From Phycisphaerales bacterium (lineage in GTDB: Bacteria; Planctomycetota; Phycisphaerae; Phycisphaerales; UBA1924): a stretch of DNA of 64,000 nucleotides. This document shows, in pieces, positions 54,049 to 62,230 of the stretch (position 1 is its first letter; every line of letters starts with the position of its first letter). The notes beneath the pieces are model-generated. The model made no database searches and was not told the DNA's origin. It saw only the letters and a program-made list of their open reading frames with translations. The position numbers and the translations under genes are program-made. The stretch spans positions 248,001 through 312,000 of the forward strand of contig JAIEUA010000008.1 of assembly GCA_019744815.1 (NCBI GenBank). Direction: 5' to 3'.

Positions 54049-54734
54049 TGTCACTCGCACAGATCGCCCAGAACAAGAAGCAACAGGCCCGCACCGCGTT
54101 CATCAACGCGGCGTGGTCCGAGGAGCCGCCGGAGCGCCTGGCGGAACTGGCTAACGACGCCGGGATGGAGCTCGCGGCCGCGGACGCCATCCTGGCCCGC
54201 ATCGCGGACATCCGCACCGACATGGCCACTGCGGACACCGTCGCGCACCTCCGGCGTGCCGCGAGCCAGGCGAAGGCCCACTCCGATGCGGTCGGGGCGA
54301 AGGCACAGGCCGCCATCGACAAGCTCGAGGCGGAGGCGGAAGCTGTCGCCCGAGAAGCCGATGCCGCGCGGCGTGAACTCGGTGACGCGGAGTCCGCAGC
54401 GACACGTGTGCTTTCCGTCTACGAGGAGGGGCTCATCCCTGTCTCCCGCCTGCCGAAGGAGGTCTCCGCGATGATCGAGCGGCGGTCGCTGGAGGCCAAG
54501 GTCAACCAGGCCCACGCCGTGGTCATCGCCGCGACCAACAAGCGCAACAGCCTCCGCGAGGAGGTGCAGCGGCTGGAGCGGGAGCTGCAGTACCTGCCCA
54601 TCTCGCGCGACCGCAAGGAACAGGAGGCCCGGCTGAACGCCGAGCTCGAGCGGGCCAAGGCCGCGCTGGCGGCCGCGGAGGCGCGGCTCAGTGACGCCGA
54701 GCGGGCCCACGCCAAGGCCCGCAGCGCCCTGTAG
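54045..54734 (+). CDS. Coiled-coil protein of unknown function
   Basis: 229 residues, almost entirely alpha-helical. Long heptad-rich stretches (AIDKLEAEAEAVAREADAAR, VQRLERELQYLPISRDRKEQ, LAAAEARLSDAERAHAKA) predict a coiled coil. An AAAGGA site precedes two adjacent ATGs; the first overlaps the upstream stop. It is the last gene of the AlpA-led operon and is followed by a GC-rich hairpin. A structural or DNA-binding accessory role is possible, but no family was recognised. Confidence 0.65.
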   Translation: MMSLAQIAQNKKQQARTAFINAAWSEEPPERLAELANDAGMELAAADAILARIADIRTDMATADTVAHLRRAASQAKAHSDAVGAKAQAAIDKLEAEAEAVAREADAARRELGDAESAATRVLSVYEEGLIPVSRLPKEVSAMIERRSLEAKVNQAHAVVIAATNKRNSLREEVQRLERELQYLPISRDRKEQEARLNAELERAKAALAAAEARLSDAERAHAKARSAL

Positions 54735-54755
54735 TCGCGCACATCCCCACATGCA

Positions 54756-54785
54756 TCGCCCCCTGGCTTTGCCGCCCGGGGGCGA
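54756..54785 (+). terminator. Hairpin between the coiled-coil gene and the integrase
   Basis: An 8-bp stem, TCGCCCCC/GGGGGCGA, with a 14-base loop lies 21 bases after the coiled-coil gene stop. It lacks a T-run. Confidence 0.5.
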
Positions 54786-54869
54786 CTTGACCCGTGCCAC
54801 CGGCCAGCCCTGACTGTGACCCCGATCCCGGCAACCCGCCGAGATCGGGGCGATGGAGACCCCCGCCCG

Positions 54870-56318
54870 ATGGGCACCGTGTTCCGCAAAGCCTGGACTG
54901 CACCCCTGCCGCCCGGCGCGGAGATCATCGTTCAGCGCGGCAAGCGCCTGGCCCGCTACCAACTCCGCAATGGCAAGGTCCGCACCGCGGAGGTGTTCAC
55001 CGCTGCCGACGGTCGGGTGCGCATTCGCGGCGAGACCAAGTCGTACATCGCCAAGTTCCGCGACGCGGCCGGGTACTGGGTCGAGCGGCCGACCGGCTGT
55101 TCCGATGAGACTGCCGCGCGGGCCGTGCTGGCCCAACTGGTGCGCCGGGCCGAGCTGATCCGCGCCGGCGTGATCACGCCCGAGGAGGACGCTGCCTCCC
55201 GGCACGGGGCCGAATCGATCGAGACGAATCTGGACGCGTGGCGCGACCATCTTCGTCTGAAGGGCAGCACCGAGCACTGGTACATCCAGGCCCGCCGCCG
55301 GGTGGCCCGCGTGGCCACCGACCGGGGTGTGAAGCGCCTGCGAGACTTCACCGCTGCGACGGTCGAGCGGTGGCTGCGGGATCAGGCCGACACCGGCATG
55401 TCCGCAGGCACGCGGAACGGCTACCGGCAGGCGTGCGTGACGTTCGTCAACTGGTGCGTCCGCGCCGGGCGGCTCACGCACAACCCGCTGCTGGCCGTCG
55501 CGGTGGCCGACCAGCGGGCCGACACGCGGCGGCAGCGTCGGGCCCTGACCGAGGAAGAACTGGCCCGCCTGCTCGACGCGGCGCAGCGCCGACCTCTGGC
55601 CGACGCGCTGACCGTGCGGCGAGGCGAGGCGAAGGGGCAGGCCCAGGCGAAGTTGTCGGACGCGACGCGGGAGAATCTGCTGCGCATCGGCCGCGAGCGG
55701 GCGCTGATCTACAAGACGCTCGTGCTCACGGGCCTGCGAAAGGGCGAACTGGCCAGCATCACCGTGGGCCAGGTCGATCTCGGCGGCCGGGTGCCGCACC
55801 TGCTGCTGAACGCCCGGGACGAGAAGAACCGCCGCGGGTCGGAGATCCCGCTGCGGCCCGACCTCGCCGCAGACATCCGCTCGTGGCTCGCCGACCGGCT
55901 GACGCGAGCGCAGCAGGCGGCACGAGATGCGGAGGACCCCATCCCGGCGGCGCTCGCGAGCGACGAGCCGCTGTTCGACGTGCCCGACGGGCTGATCCGC
56001 ATCTTCGACCGCGACCTGGTCTTCGCCGGGCTGGCCCGCATCGAGAAACGCGGCGGCAAGGAGATCGTCATCAAGACCGACGACCGCGGCCGCACCATCG
56101 ACGTTCACGCCCTGCGGCACACCTTTGGGACGCACCTCTCCAAGGCGGGCGTGCCCCTGCGGACAGCCCAAGCCGCGATGCGGCACAGCGACCCGAGCCT
56201 CACTGCCAACGTCTACACCGATCCAAAGCTGCTCGACGTGGCCGGAGCGGTGGCGAGCCTGCCGGACCTGCCGCTGGGCGGGGTTGGCGAGCGAACGGCA
56301 GCGGTGGCCGCTCGCTGA
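54870..56318 (+). CDS. int: Tyrosine site-specific integrase
   Basis: 482 residues. The N-terminal arm-binding-like region is rich in basic residues. The core-binding domain is at about 110-210 (ERWLRDQADTGMSAGTRNGY). The catalytic domain contains TGLRKGEL (Arg near 290), HALRHTFG (His/Arg near 412), MRHSD and NVYTDPKLL with the nucleophilic Tyr near 448. All canonical catalytic residues are present, so it should be active in inserting the element at tRNA-Gly. The ATG at 54870 begins MGTVFRKAWTAPLPPG; an earlier in-frame start at 54816 is less likely. It lies 1.4 kb from attR. Confidence 0.9.
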   Translation: MGTVFRKAWTAPLPPGAEIIVQRGKRLARYQLRNGKVRTAEVFTAADGRVRIRGETKSYIAKFRDAAGYWVERPTGCSDETAARAVLAQLVRRAELIRAGVITPEEDAASRHGAESIETNLDAWRDHLRLKGSTEHWYIQARRRVARVATDRGVKRLRDFTAATVERWLRDQADTGMSAGTRNGYRQACVTFVNWCVRAGRLTHNPLLAVAVADQRADTRRQRRALTEEELARLLDAAQRRPLADALTVRRGEAKGQAQAKLSDATRENLLRIGRERALIYKTLVLTGLRKGELASITVGQVDLGGRVPHLLLNARDEKNRRGSEIPLRPDLAADIRSWLADRLTRAQQAARDAEDPIPAALASDEPLFDVPDGLIRIFDRDLVFAGLARIEKRGGKEIVIKTDDRGRTIDVHALRHTFGTHLSKAGVPLRTAQAAMRHSDPSLTANVYTDPKLLDVAGAVASLPDLPLGGVGERTAAVAAR

Positions 56319-56369
56319 TCGGCATTCATAGCAAAGTCGGCATTGGCTTGGAACACTTTGCGTCGCGCA

Positions 56370-57499
56370 TCAGCTTCCAGCTTCGGCCTTGGCTACCGCG
56401 GCGGCGAGATGCGGTGTGAGGGCCTTCTCGAAACGGAGCATCGCGTCGATCATCCCCTTCTGCGCGGCAGGCCACTGGTCCCGCGGTGAGCGGATGCCAC
56501 CTGGGATTGAATCGTCGAAGATTCGTGAGGCTCGCTTCGTATCCAGCCGCTCCCAGCCAAGTGGACGTCCGTATGCGGCTTCGATCTCGGCACGCTTGGA
56601 GTCGAGATAGTCGAACACGGCCTTGTTGAAGGCACCGCTCCCGTCGTCGCGATCGATGTAGAACTCCAATCCGGATTGGTTAAGCCAGACGCAGTACACA
56701 TACCGAAGCCCATTTGGCCCGGCTGAAACGGCGATGTAGTGCGCGTCCCCCGGGCTGCGCCCAGCAAACCGGGGCGTTGCCTTAGCGGCTTGTGGAAGGA
56801 ACTCCGCCCAGAAGGCGCGCCGAAGCGCATGGCGGTCAGCACCCTCTGATCGGGCTGCCTGGTCTTTTGCCTTTTCACGAACCATGTAGTCTTCCGCCTC
56901 GGGCAGCGGTATGACCTGCTGGGCGTCGATGATCGTCTCTGTGCCGTTGTCGTACGGCTTGAGCCGAACGCACCGAATGTCCAGTTCGCGTTTGTTCAAC
57001 CAGAGGACGGTCGTCGTGAGCTCTCGGGAGAAATCCGCGGCTACCAACACGATCCGCACGTCGCTCGCGAAGTCTTCTTCACGCGGTTCATCCCAATCGA
57101 GGAACTCGAGCAGTTTGGTCCGGGCTCTTGGCCCGGCTTCTGCTTGTCCAGGAATGCCTGGTAAACGTCCACAGCTCGAGCGAACGTCATCCCTGCGACC
57201 ATTCCAGCGTACCTGATGGCCTGCAGTTCCATGTGTCCGCCGTCGTCGCTGCGCTTGAGTTCAATGACTACGAGGTTGGCGTCACGATCGACTGCGAGCA
57301 GGTCGATTCGCCGCTTGGAGTCCTCCCATTCGCCGTACTCTTCCCCGATAACAAGAGTGTCTTCAGCAACAACGGCGATGTTGACCCTCAGTAGACGTTG
57401 AAGGTCTGCTCGTTCCTTGACGCCCCGATCGGCGAAGGTCGTGCCAGCCAGCTTCGTGATCGCGTCCTTTGAGAGCTTGTAGATGGCCATTGCGACCAT
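56370..57499 (-). pseudogene. Frameshifted DUF91/NucS-like nuclease-fold protein (DUF4268-type C-terminus)
   Basis: The first frame (from 57499, or ATG 57490) gives TFADRGVKERADLQRLLR, GEEYGEWEDSKRRIDLLAVD and LVVIELKRSDDGGHMELQAI, the acidic/Lys core of an NucS/DUF91-like nuclease fold. The second frame resumes as LLEFLDWDEPREEDFASDV and continues with RIVLVAADFSRELTTTVLWL and LDIRCVRLKPYDNGTE. The junction, around 57,100-57,130 (CAAGAGCCCGG), is short by one base. It is likely a DNA-defence or repair accessory gene, now broken unless the gap is a sequence error. Confidence 0.75.
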
Positions 57500-57568
57500 C
57501 GTACGTGCGAATGTGGGCGGGCAAACCCCCGTGCCTGCGGCCGATCGGCAGCCTCATCCCCGCCACAC

Positions 57569-57599
57569 CTTGCACAACCACTTGCACACGCGCTTGCAC
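57569..57599 (+). repeat. Right internal arm-type repeats
   Basis: Three CTTGCAC motifs start at 57569, 57581 and 57593, exactly 12 bases apart, about 180 bases inside attR. The same motif occurs with the same period near attL. Confidence 0.7.
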
Positions 57600-57709
57600 A
57601 AGCGAGCGTCCACCCAAGTCATTCCCTGTCATCGTCCGGCCGTCGGCCCCGATCCGGCCGCTCCCGCCCGCGTCGCCAGAACTCGCGACTTCTGCGGGGT
57701 TTGTCAACG

Positions 57710-57744
57710 AAAAGCCGCCGGTGTCATCCTGTGACATCGGCGGC
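57710..57744 (-). terminator. Terminator downstream of tRNA-Gly
   Basis: On the minus strand a 13-pair hairpin with one mismatch (GCCGCCG-arm and TGTCA) and a 5-base loop is followed by TTTT. It starts 6 bases after the tRNA 3' end. A near-identical copy lies at 40994-41028. Confidence 0.8.
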
Positions 57745-57750
57745 AGACAA

Positions 57751-57822
57751 AGCGGGCGAGGAGGATCGAACTCCCGACATTCAGCTTGGGAAGCTGACGT
57801 TCTACCGCTGAACTACGCCCGC
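57751..57822 (-). tRNA. tRNA-Gly (anticodon CCC)
   Basis: A complete cloverleaf of 72 bases: acceptor GCGGGCG/CGCCCGC, D-arm with AGCGGTAGA, anticodon arm TCAGC-TTCCCAA-GCTGA with anticodon CCC, and T-arm GGGAG-TTCGATC-CTCCT. The discriminator is U and CCA is not encoded. Its 3' half was supplied by the integrated element, which targets this gene. Confidence 0.95.
57775..57792. other. attR core within tRNA-Gly
   Basis: Identical over 18 bases to attL at 41059-41076, overlapping the anticodon loop. It marks the right boundary of the element. Confidence 0.85.
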
Positions 57823-57949
57823 GGTGAACGTCAGTATACGGCACTGTCCGCGGCGGGGTTCGGTGGGCCAGACGGTCGGCGTGGGGTCGGCGTCGGGTCG
57901 GTTTGGCGGCGCGACGGTTCGGAGGCGGAGGCGTTCGCTACCATCGGAT

Positions 57950-58873
57950 ATGACCACTTCTGGACAGGTTTCGCCGGGGCGGCGGTTTCGGGATTGCATG
58001 GACGCGGCGCGGGCCAAAGGGCTCGCGGTTGCCACGCCGGGGGCGTTCAACGCGCTGTGCGCTCGGGCGGTTGCGCGGCACGGGTTTGAGGCGTGCTATG
58101 TCTCCGGGGCGGCGACCAGCGTCTCGGCGGGTGTGCCGGATGTGGGTTTGCTGACCATGGAGCACTTCTGCCGCGTGATCCGTGAGGTGGCCGACGGCGG
58201 CGGGCTGCCGGTGCTGGCCGACGCCGACACGGGCTTTGGCGAGGCGGAGATGGTGCGGCGGACCGTCATCGAGTACACCCGGGCCGGCGGTGCGGGGCTG
58301 CATCTTGAGGACCAGAAGTTCCCCAAGCGCTGCGGGCATCTCGACGGCAAGGAGCTGGTTCCCACCGATCACATGGTCGAGAAGGTGCAGTGGGCTCGAA
58401 AGGCGAGCGATGAGGCGACAGGCAGTGGGGGATCGCGCGGGGACTTTGTGATCTGTGCTCGGACGGACGCGAAGGGCGTGGAGGGCTTTGACGCCGCGGT
58501 GGCGCGGGCGAAGGCGTACGTGGCCGCGGGCGCGGACATGATCTTCCCGGAGGGGCTGACGAACGAAGACGAGTTCAAGAAGTTCGCCGACGCGATCCTG
58601 AGCGTGTCGAAGGGGACGTATCTGCTGGCGAACATGACGGAGTTCGGCAAGACGCCGCTGATCCCGCTGGCGAAGTTCGGCGCAATGGGTTACGCGTGCG
58701 TGATCTACCCGGTGAGCTTGCTTCGAGTCGCGATGGGCGCGGTGGATCGGGCGCTGGCGCAGCTGAAGGCTGACGGCTCGGTGGAGGGGTTCCTCGGGCA
58801 GATGCAGACGCGGCAGCAGTTGTACGACTTGGTGGAGTACAAGCCCGGAGTGCCGTGGGAGTTTCGGGCGTGA
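57950..58873 (+). CDS. prpB: Methylisocitrate lyase
   Basis: 307 residues of the isocitrate lyase/PEP mutase superfamily. It cleaves 2-methylisocitrate to pyruvate and succinate in the methylcitrate cycle of propionate breakdown. Visible are GAFNALCARAVARHGFEA, the metal-site LADADTGFGEAEMVRRTV, the active-site KRCGH at 126-130 and ICARTDA. The ATG at 57950 is chosen because upstream codons run through the tRNA region. The citrate-synthase-type gene nearby supports the pathway. It overlaps the next gene by GTGA. Confidence 0.92.
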   Translation: MTTSGQVSPGRRFRDCMDAARAKGLAVATPGAFNALCARAVARHGFEACYVSGAATSVSAGVPDVGLLTMEHFCRVIREVADGGGLPVLADADTGFGEAEMVRRTVIEYTRAGGAGLHLEDQKFPKRCGHLDGKELVPTDHMVEKVQWARKASDEATGSGGSRGDFVICARTDAKGVEGFDAAVARAKAYVAAGADMIFPEGLTNEDEFKKFADAILSVSKGTYLLANMTEFGKTPLIPLAKFGAMGYACVIYPVSLLRVAMGAVDRALAQLKADGSVEGFLGQMQTRQQLYDLVEYKPGVPWEFRA

Positions 58874-59382
58874 GAGATCGGCGGGTGATCGCCGCAGCGA
58901 TTGTGGGAGCGGCGTTGTCGCTTGTTCATGCGGCACTCATCGGGACGGGGAGTGCGGATCTACCAACGCACACCGTGGCGTCGGTGTCGGGCTTGGCGAT
59001 CCAGATTCGCGAAGGTTGGCAGGAATCGAGGATCGAATGGCCAGACGTGCCTGCTCTTGCTCGTGGCACGCTCTCGGGTCGAGCGGCGTGGTGGTCGATG
59101 GGGCCGGTGGATCGCGTTGGATCGGGTCAGTTTGTCGAAGCGGCGTTCGGATTTCCGTTGCGCTCGCTTCGAAAAGGTGTCCACGAGTTCGGCGGCTTGG
59201 AAACCGCGATCGAGTGGTGCGACCCGATCGGCGTGCATGAGGTCTTCCCTGGGTCGACGATGAGGGGCATACCCAAGGGCGTGTTGTGGCGTGGGGTGTT
59301 TTCGAACGCGTTGATTTGGGCGCTTGGGTTCGTGGCGGTGGGGTACATGTTGCCGCAGAGAACTGCGCCATACGTCCGATGA
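58870..59382 (+). CDS. Membrane protein of unknown function coupled to prpB
   Basis: 170 residues from a GTG overlapping the prpB stop. It has an N-terminal membrane helix (VIAAAIVGAALSLVHAALIG), a soluble middle of about 100 residues and a C-terminal helix (ALIWALGFVAVGYMLP). No family was recognised. The overlap indicates coupling, though a metabolic link is unproven. Confidence 0.6.
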   Translation: MRDRRVIAAAIVGAALSLVHAALIGTGSADLPTHTVASVSGLAIQIREGWQESRIEWPDVPALARGTLSGRAAWWSMGPVDRVGSGQFVEAAFGFPLRSLRKGVHEFGGLETAIEWCDPIGVHEVFPGSTMRGIPKGVLWRGVFSNALIWALGFVAVGYMLPQRTAPYVR

Positions 59383-59464
59383 ACCCACCCCCCGGCCCCC
59401 TCCCTCTGGGAGGGGGAGTGGCGAACGGTGAATCGCGAACGTTCTTTTTGCTTGGGGGCTGGCG

Positions 59465-59758
59465 TTACGCCCGTTCGTCTTCGATCTCGCCCTTGGCGAG
59501 CAGCGGCTGATTGATCGTGCCGCAGGTGGGGCAGATACTGCCGCGTTCGCCGATGGGCTGGCCGGCCATGGAACCGCCGCAGCCGTAGCAGACGGCCTTC
59601 TCGAGCCGAGAGCCGATGCTGTTGAGCGCCACCGCGACTACCGCGACGCCTACGCCGATCACCGGCCAGGCCGGGATGGTGCTCCAGGCGATCACCCCTA
59701 CCGCGGCGACGATGACGGCCAGCACGACCGCCATCGCCTTGAGGCGGATCCGCTCCAT
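59465..59758 (-). CDS. Small membrane protein with zinc-ribbon motif
   Basis: 97 residues. Two hydrophobic helices (MAVVLAVIVAAVGVIAW and VIGVGVAVVAVALNSIG) are followed by CYGCGG and CPTCGT, a four-cysteine zinc ribbon. It ends in an acidic tail. A GTG start farther upstream would add about 8 residues. The function is unknown. It is convergent with the prpB operon. Confidence 0.65.
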   Translation of the reverse strand: MERIRLKAMAVVLAVIVAAVGVIAWSTIPAWPVIGVGVAVVAVALNSIGSRLEKAVCYGCGGSMAGQPIGERGSICPTCGTINQPLLAKGEIEDERA

Positions 59759-59949
59759 GAAGTTGCGGGTGGTGGCATTCACGGTGAAGAGTATGTCGGC
59801 TGTGGGGAAGGGAGAACTCAAAGCAGCAAAGTTCAAAGCAGCAAATCAAGGCAGAAAGCTGGGAATAACCCAAGCAGTCTGCGTGTGGTCATGCGTGTGG
59901 AACAAGCCCTGATTTATCGCTTTATCGCTTTGCTGGTTTGAGCTTTACT

Positions 59950-61113
59950 TCACCCATTCCACTTCCGCACCGGCTCGCCCGTGTAAAGGCTGAGCGGGCG
60001 GATGATGCGGTTGTTGGCGTGCTGCTCGATGACGTGGGCGCACCAGCCGCTCATGCGGGCGGCGACGAAGATGGGGGTGTACTGCGGGACGGGAATGCCC
60101 ATGACGAAGTACGTCATGCCGCAGGGGAAGTCCACGTTGGGGTGGATGTTCTTGTCGCGGAGCATGATGCGCTGGACTTCGTCGCCGATCTCGAACCACT
60201 TGAGCTGGCTGGGGCCCTGCTTGGCGGCGATGGCGCGGCCGAGCTTGCCGAGGATGGGGGCGCGGTGGTCGCCGTTCTTGTAGACGCGGTGGCCGAAGCC
60301 CATGAGCTTGCGTTTCTCGGCGTAGGCCTTCTTCATGAAGTCTTCGATCGAGCCCTTGCCGCCTTCGATGAAGGTGCGGATCTCTTTAAGCATCTCCATC
60401 GCGGCCTCGTTGGCGCCGCCGTGGAGCGGGCCCTTCAGGGCAGCGATGCCGCCGGTGACGGCGCCGTGCATGTCGCTGAGGGTGCCGGCGATGCAGCGGG
60501 CGGTGAAGGTGCTGGCGTTGAAGTCGTGCTCGGCGTAGAGGATGAGCGAGACGTCGATACAGCGGGCGTACTCGGCGGGCGGCTTGGTGCCGGTCATCAT
60601 GTAGAGCAGGTTGGCGGCGTGGTCGAGGCTCGGGTCGCCGCCCTTCTCCTGGCCGACGATCGGCTTGCCGTCGATGATGTTCTGCATGTGCCCGATGATG
60701 GTCGGGGTCTTGGCGAGCAGGCGCTTGGCCTTGCGGAGGTTGGCGGGGCCGGAGCTGTCCTGGCAGTCCTTGTCGAGGTGGCCGAGGATGGAGACGGCGG
60801 TGCGAAGGACGTCCATCGGCACGGCGTAGCCGGTCTTCAGCCACGGGCCCGCGGTCTTGAGGAAGTCGATGACGGGCGAGGGGAGCGGCCGCTCGGCGAC
60901 GAGCTCGGCCTTGAAAGCGGCGAGCTCGCTGGCGCTGGGCTTGTGGCCGACGAGGAGCACGTGGGCGACTTCTTCGAAGGTGGCGTGCTCGGAGAGGTCG
61001 TGGATCTCGTAGCCGCGGTAGAAGAGGCCGCCCTGCTCGATGGAGCAGATGCTGGTCTCACCGGCGATGACGCCCTCGAGGCCCTTGGCGAATGCTTCGG
61101 AAGATGTGGACAT
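59950..61113 (-). CDS. prpC: Citrate synthase family, probably 2-methylcitrate synthase
   Basis: 387 residues with an AAAGGG site before the ATG at 61113. Family signatures are EQGGLFYRGYEIHDL, EHDFNASTFTARCIAGTLSD, GPLHGGANEAAMEML (active-site His), GFGHRVYKNGD and PNVDFPCGMTY. It condenses oxaloacetate with an acyl-CoA. The nearby methylisocitrate lyase and the short, type-II-like length favour propionyl-CoA (PrpC), but a role as ordinary citrate synthase cannot be excluded from sequence alone. It is transcribed opposite to prpB, 1.1 kb away. Confidence 0.85.
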   Translation of the reverse strand: MSTSSEAFAKGLEGVIAGETSICSIEQGGLFYRGYEIHDLSEHATFEEVAHVLLVGHKPSASELAAFKAELVAERPLPSPVIDFLKTAGPWLKTGYAVPMDVLRTAVSILGHLDKDCQDSSGPANLRKAKRLLAKTPTIIGHMQNIIDGKPIVGQEKGGDPSLDHAANLLYMMTGTKPPAEYARCIDVSLILYAEHDFNASTFTARCIAGTLSDMHGAVTGGIAALKGPLHGGANEAAMEMLKEIRTFIEGGKGSIEDFMKKAYAEKRKLMGFGHRVYKNGDHRAPILGKLGRAIAAKQGPSQLKWFEIGDEVQRIMLRDKNIHPNVDFPCGMTYFVMGIPVPQYTPIFVAARMSGWCAHVIEQHANNRIIRPLSLYTGEPVRKWNG

Positions 61114-61168
61114 GCAAGCCCTTTCGTTGGAAAGGGAGCATAGGGGAACCTCGGGCAATTCGGCGGCC

Positions 61169-62230
61169 TCAGCGGTACCGGTTGATCAGGTCAATGACCT
61201 GGTTCTGCCGCGGTTCGAGCTGCACGCTGAGTCGCAGGTGCTTGAGGCCCTCGGTGCGGAAGTCGTCGTTGGCCCGCTTGGCGAACTCATACTCGTTGAG
61301 CAGGCAGACGCCGATACCGGTGTGCCCGGGGGCGTAGTTGGGGTCGATCTCGACGGAGGTGCGGAACGCCTTGAGGGCCTCGTCGAAGCGGCTCAGGCGG
61401 AAGTGGGCGAAGCCCATGCGTTCGTACGCGGCCGCGGAAGGCTGGATGCGGATGACCTGATTCAGGGTGTTCAGCATCTCGTCGAAGCGACCGATCTTGC
61501 CCAGGCTGTTGGCGAGGTTGAGCAGCAGCGGCGGGGAGAGCTCGACCAGCTCGAGGGCCTGGCGGTACTCGTTCACCGCGTCCTGGTGGCGGTTGAGGGT
61601 GCTGTAGATGGAGCCGAGGTTGGCGTGGGCCGGGCCGCTCTTGGGGTTGATCTGCACGGAGCGCTGGGCGAAGGGCAGCGCGCTGCTCGGCTCGCCGAGC
61701 TGGAGGTACGCCGTCGCGACGTTCAGGTTGGCCTCGAAGTCGTTGGGGTTGATCTCGAGGGCTTTGACGTACGCCTTCACCGCCTCGTGCAGGCGGTTCA
61801 AGAGCTGGAGCATCAGGCCCTGCTTGTACCGCGAGTCAAAGTTCTGCGGCATCAGGTCCGCGGCCTGGCCGAAGCGCACCGCGGCGGACTCGTAGTCGCC
61901 CTGCTCGCGGTAGATCTCGGCGGCGCCCATGTACGCCTGTGGCAGGCTCGGGTTGTTCTCGATGGCGCGCTCGAACTCGATCAGGGCCGGACGCTTCATG
62001 CCCTGCGAGAGCAGGTTCTGGGCACGGGCCAGAGCTTGGTCTGCGGCCGACTGCTTGGTCTTCGGGGCTTCGGGAACGTCGTTGACAGCTCGGCTTATTT
62101 CGCCGCCCGACGCCCGAGTGGAACCGCCGCCGCCCGCGCAGCCCGCCAGAACAAGGATCGCAGACGTACCGACGGCCGCACAAAGGGAGATCCGGCGAGC
62201 TTGAAGTTGGTGAGTAGAAGTGCTGGTCAT
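61169..62230 (-). CDS. TPR-repeat lipoprotein
   Basis: 353 residues. A signal peptide ends in a lipobox LAGC with Cys 31, followed by a Gly/Ser spacer. At least seven tetratricopeptide repeats follow at about 60-330 (SLPQAYMGAAEIYREQGDYE, LHEAVKAYVKALEINPNDFE, SSALPFAQRSVQINPKSGPA). TPR lipoproteins scaffold envelope complexes. The ATG overlaps the stop of the endonuclease IV gene upstream (ATGA), an unexpected pairing of a repair enzyme and an envelope protein. Confidence 0.85.
   Translation of the reverse strand: MTSTSTHQLQARRISLCAAVGTSAILVLAGCAGGGGSTRASGGEISRAVNDVPEAPKTKQSAADQALARAQNLLSQGMKRPALIEFERAIENNPSLPQAYMGAAEIYREQGDYESAAVRFGQAADLMPQNFDSRYKQGLMLQLLNRLHEAVKAYVKALEINPNDFEANLNVATAYLQLGEPSSALPFAQRSVQINPKSGPAHANLGSIYSTLNRHQDAVNEYRQALELVELSPPLLLNLANSLGKIGRFDEMLNTLNQVIRIQPSAAAYERMGFAHFRLSRFDEALKAFRTSVEIDPNYAPGHTGIGVCLLNEYEFAKRANDDFRTEGLKHLRLSVQLEPRQNQVIDLINRYR

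Larger units (their letters stand above)
41059..57792. mobile_element. tRNA-Gly-integrated element of about 16.7 kb
   Basis: The element is bounded by identical 18-bp cores, with the intact tRNA at the right end and its displaced 3' half at the left. A tyrosine integrase lies about 1.4 kb inside the right end. Inside are an AlpA-like regulator, a Toprim/DUF3987 protein, several small coupled genes, and a methyltransferase/GHKL cargo module. No capsid, tail, portal or conjugation genes are seen. It is best described as a genomic island or integrative mobilisable-type element. Mobility is suggested by the intact integrase catalytic residues but unproven. Confidence 0.85.

Noticed and set aside
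41059..57792. Element interpreted as a prophage
   Set aside because: No capsid, portal, terminase, tail, lysis or repressor genes were seen; the gene set fits an island or plasmid-like element.
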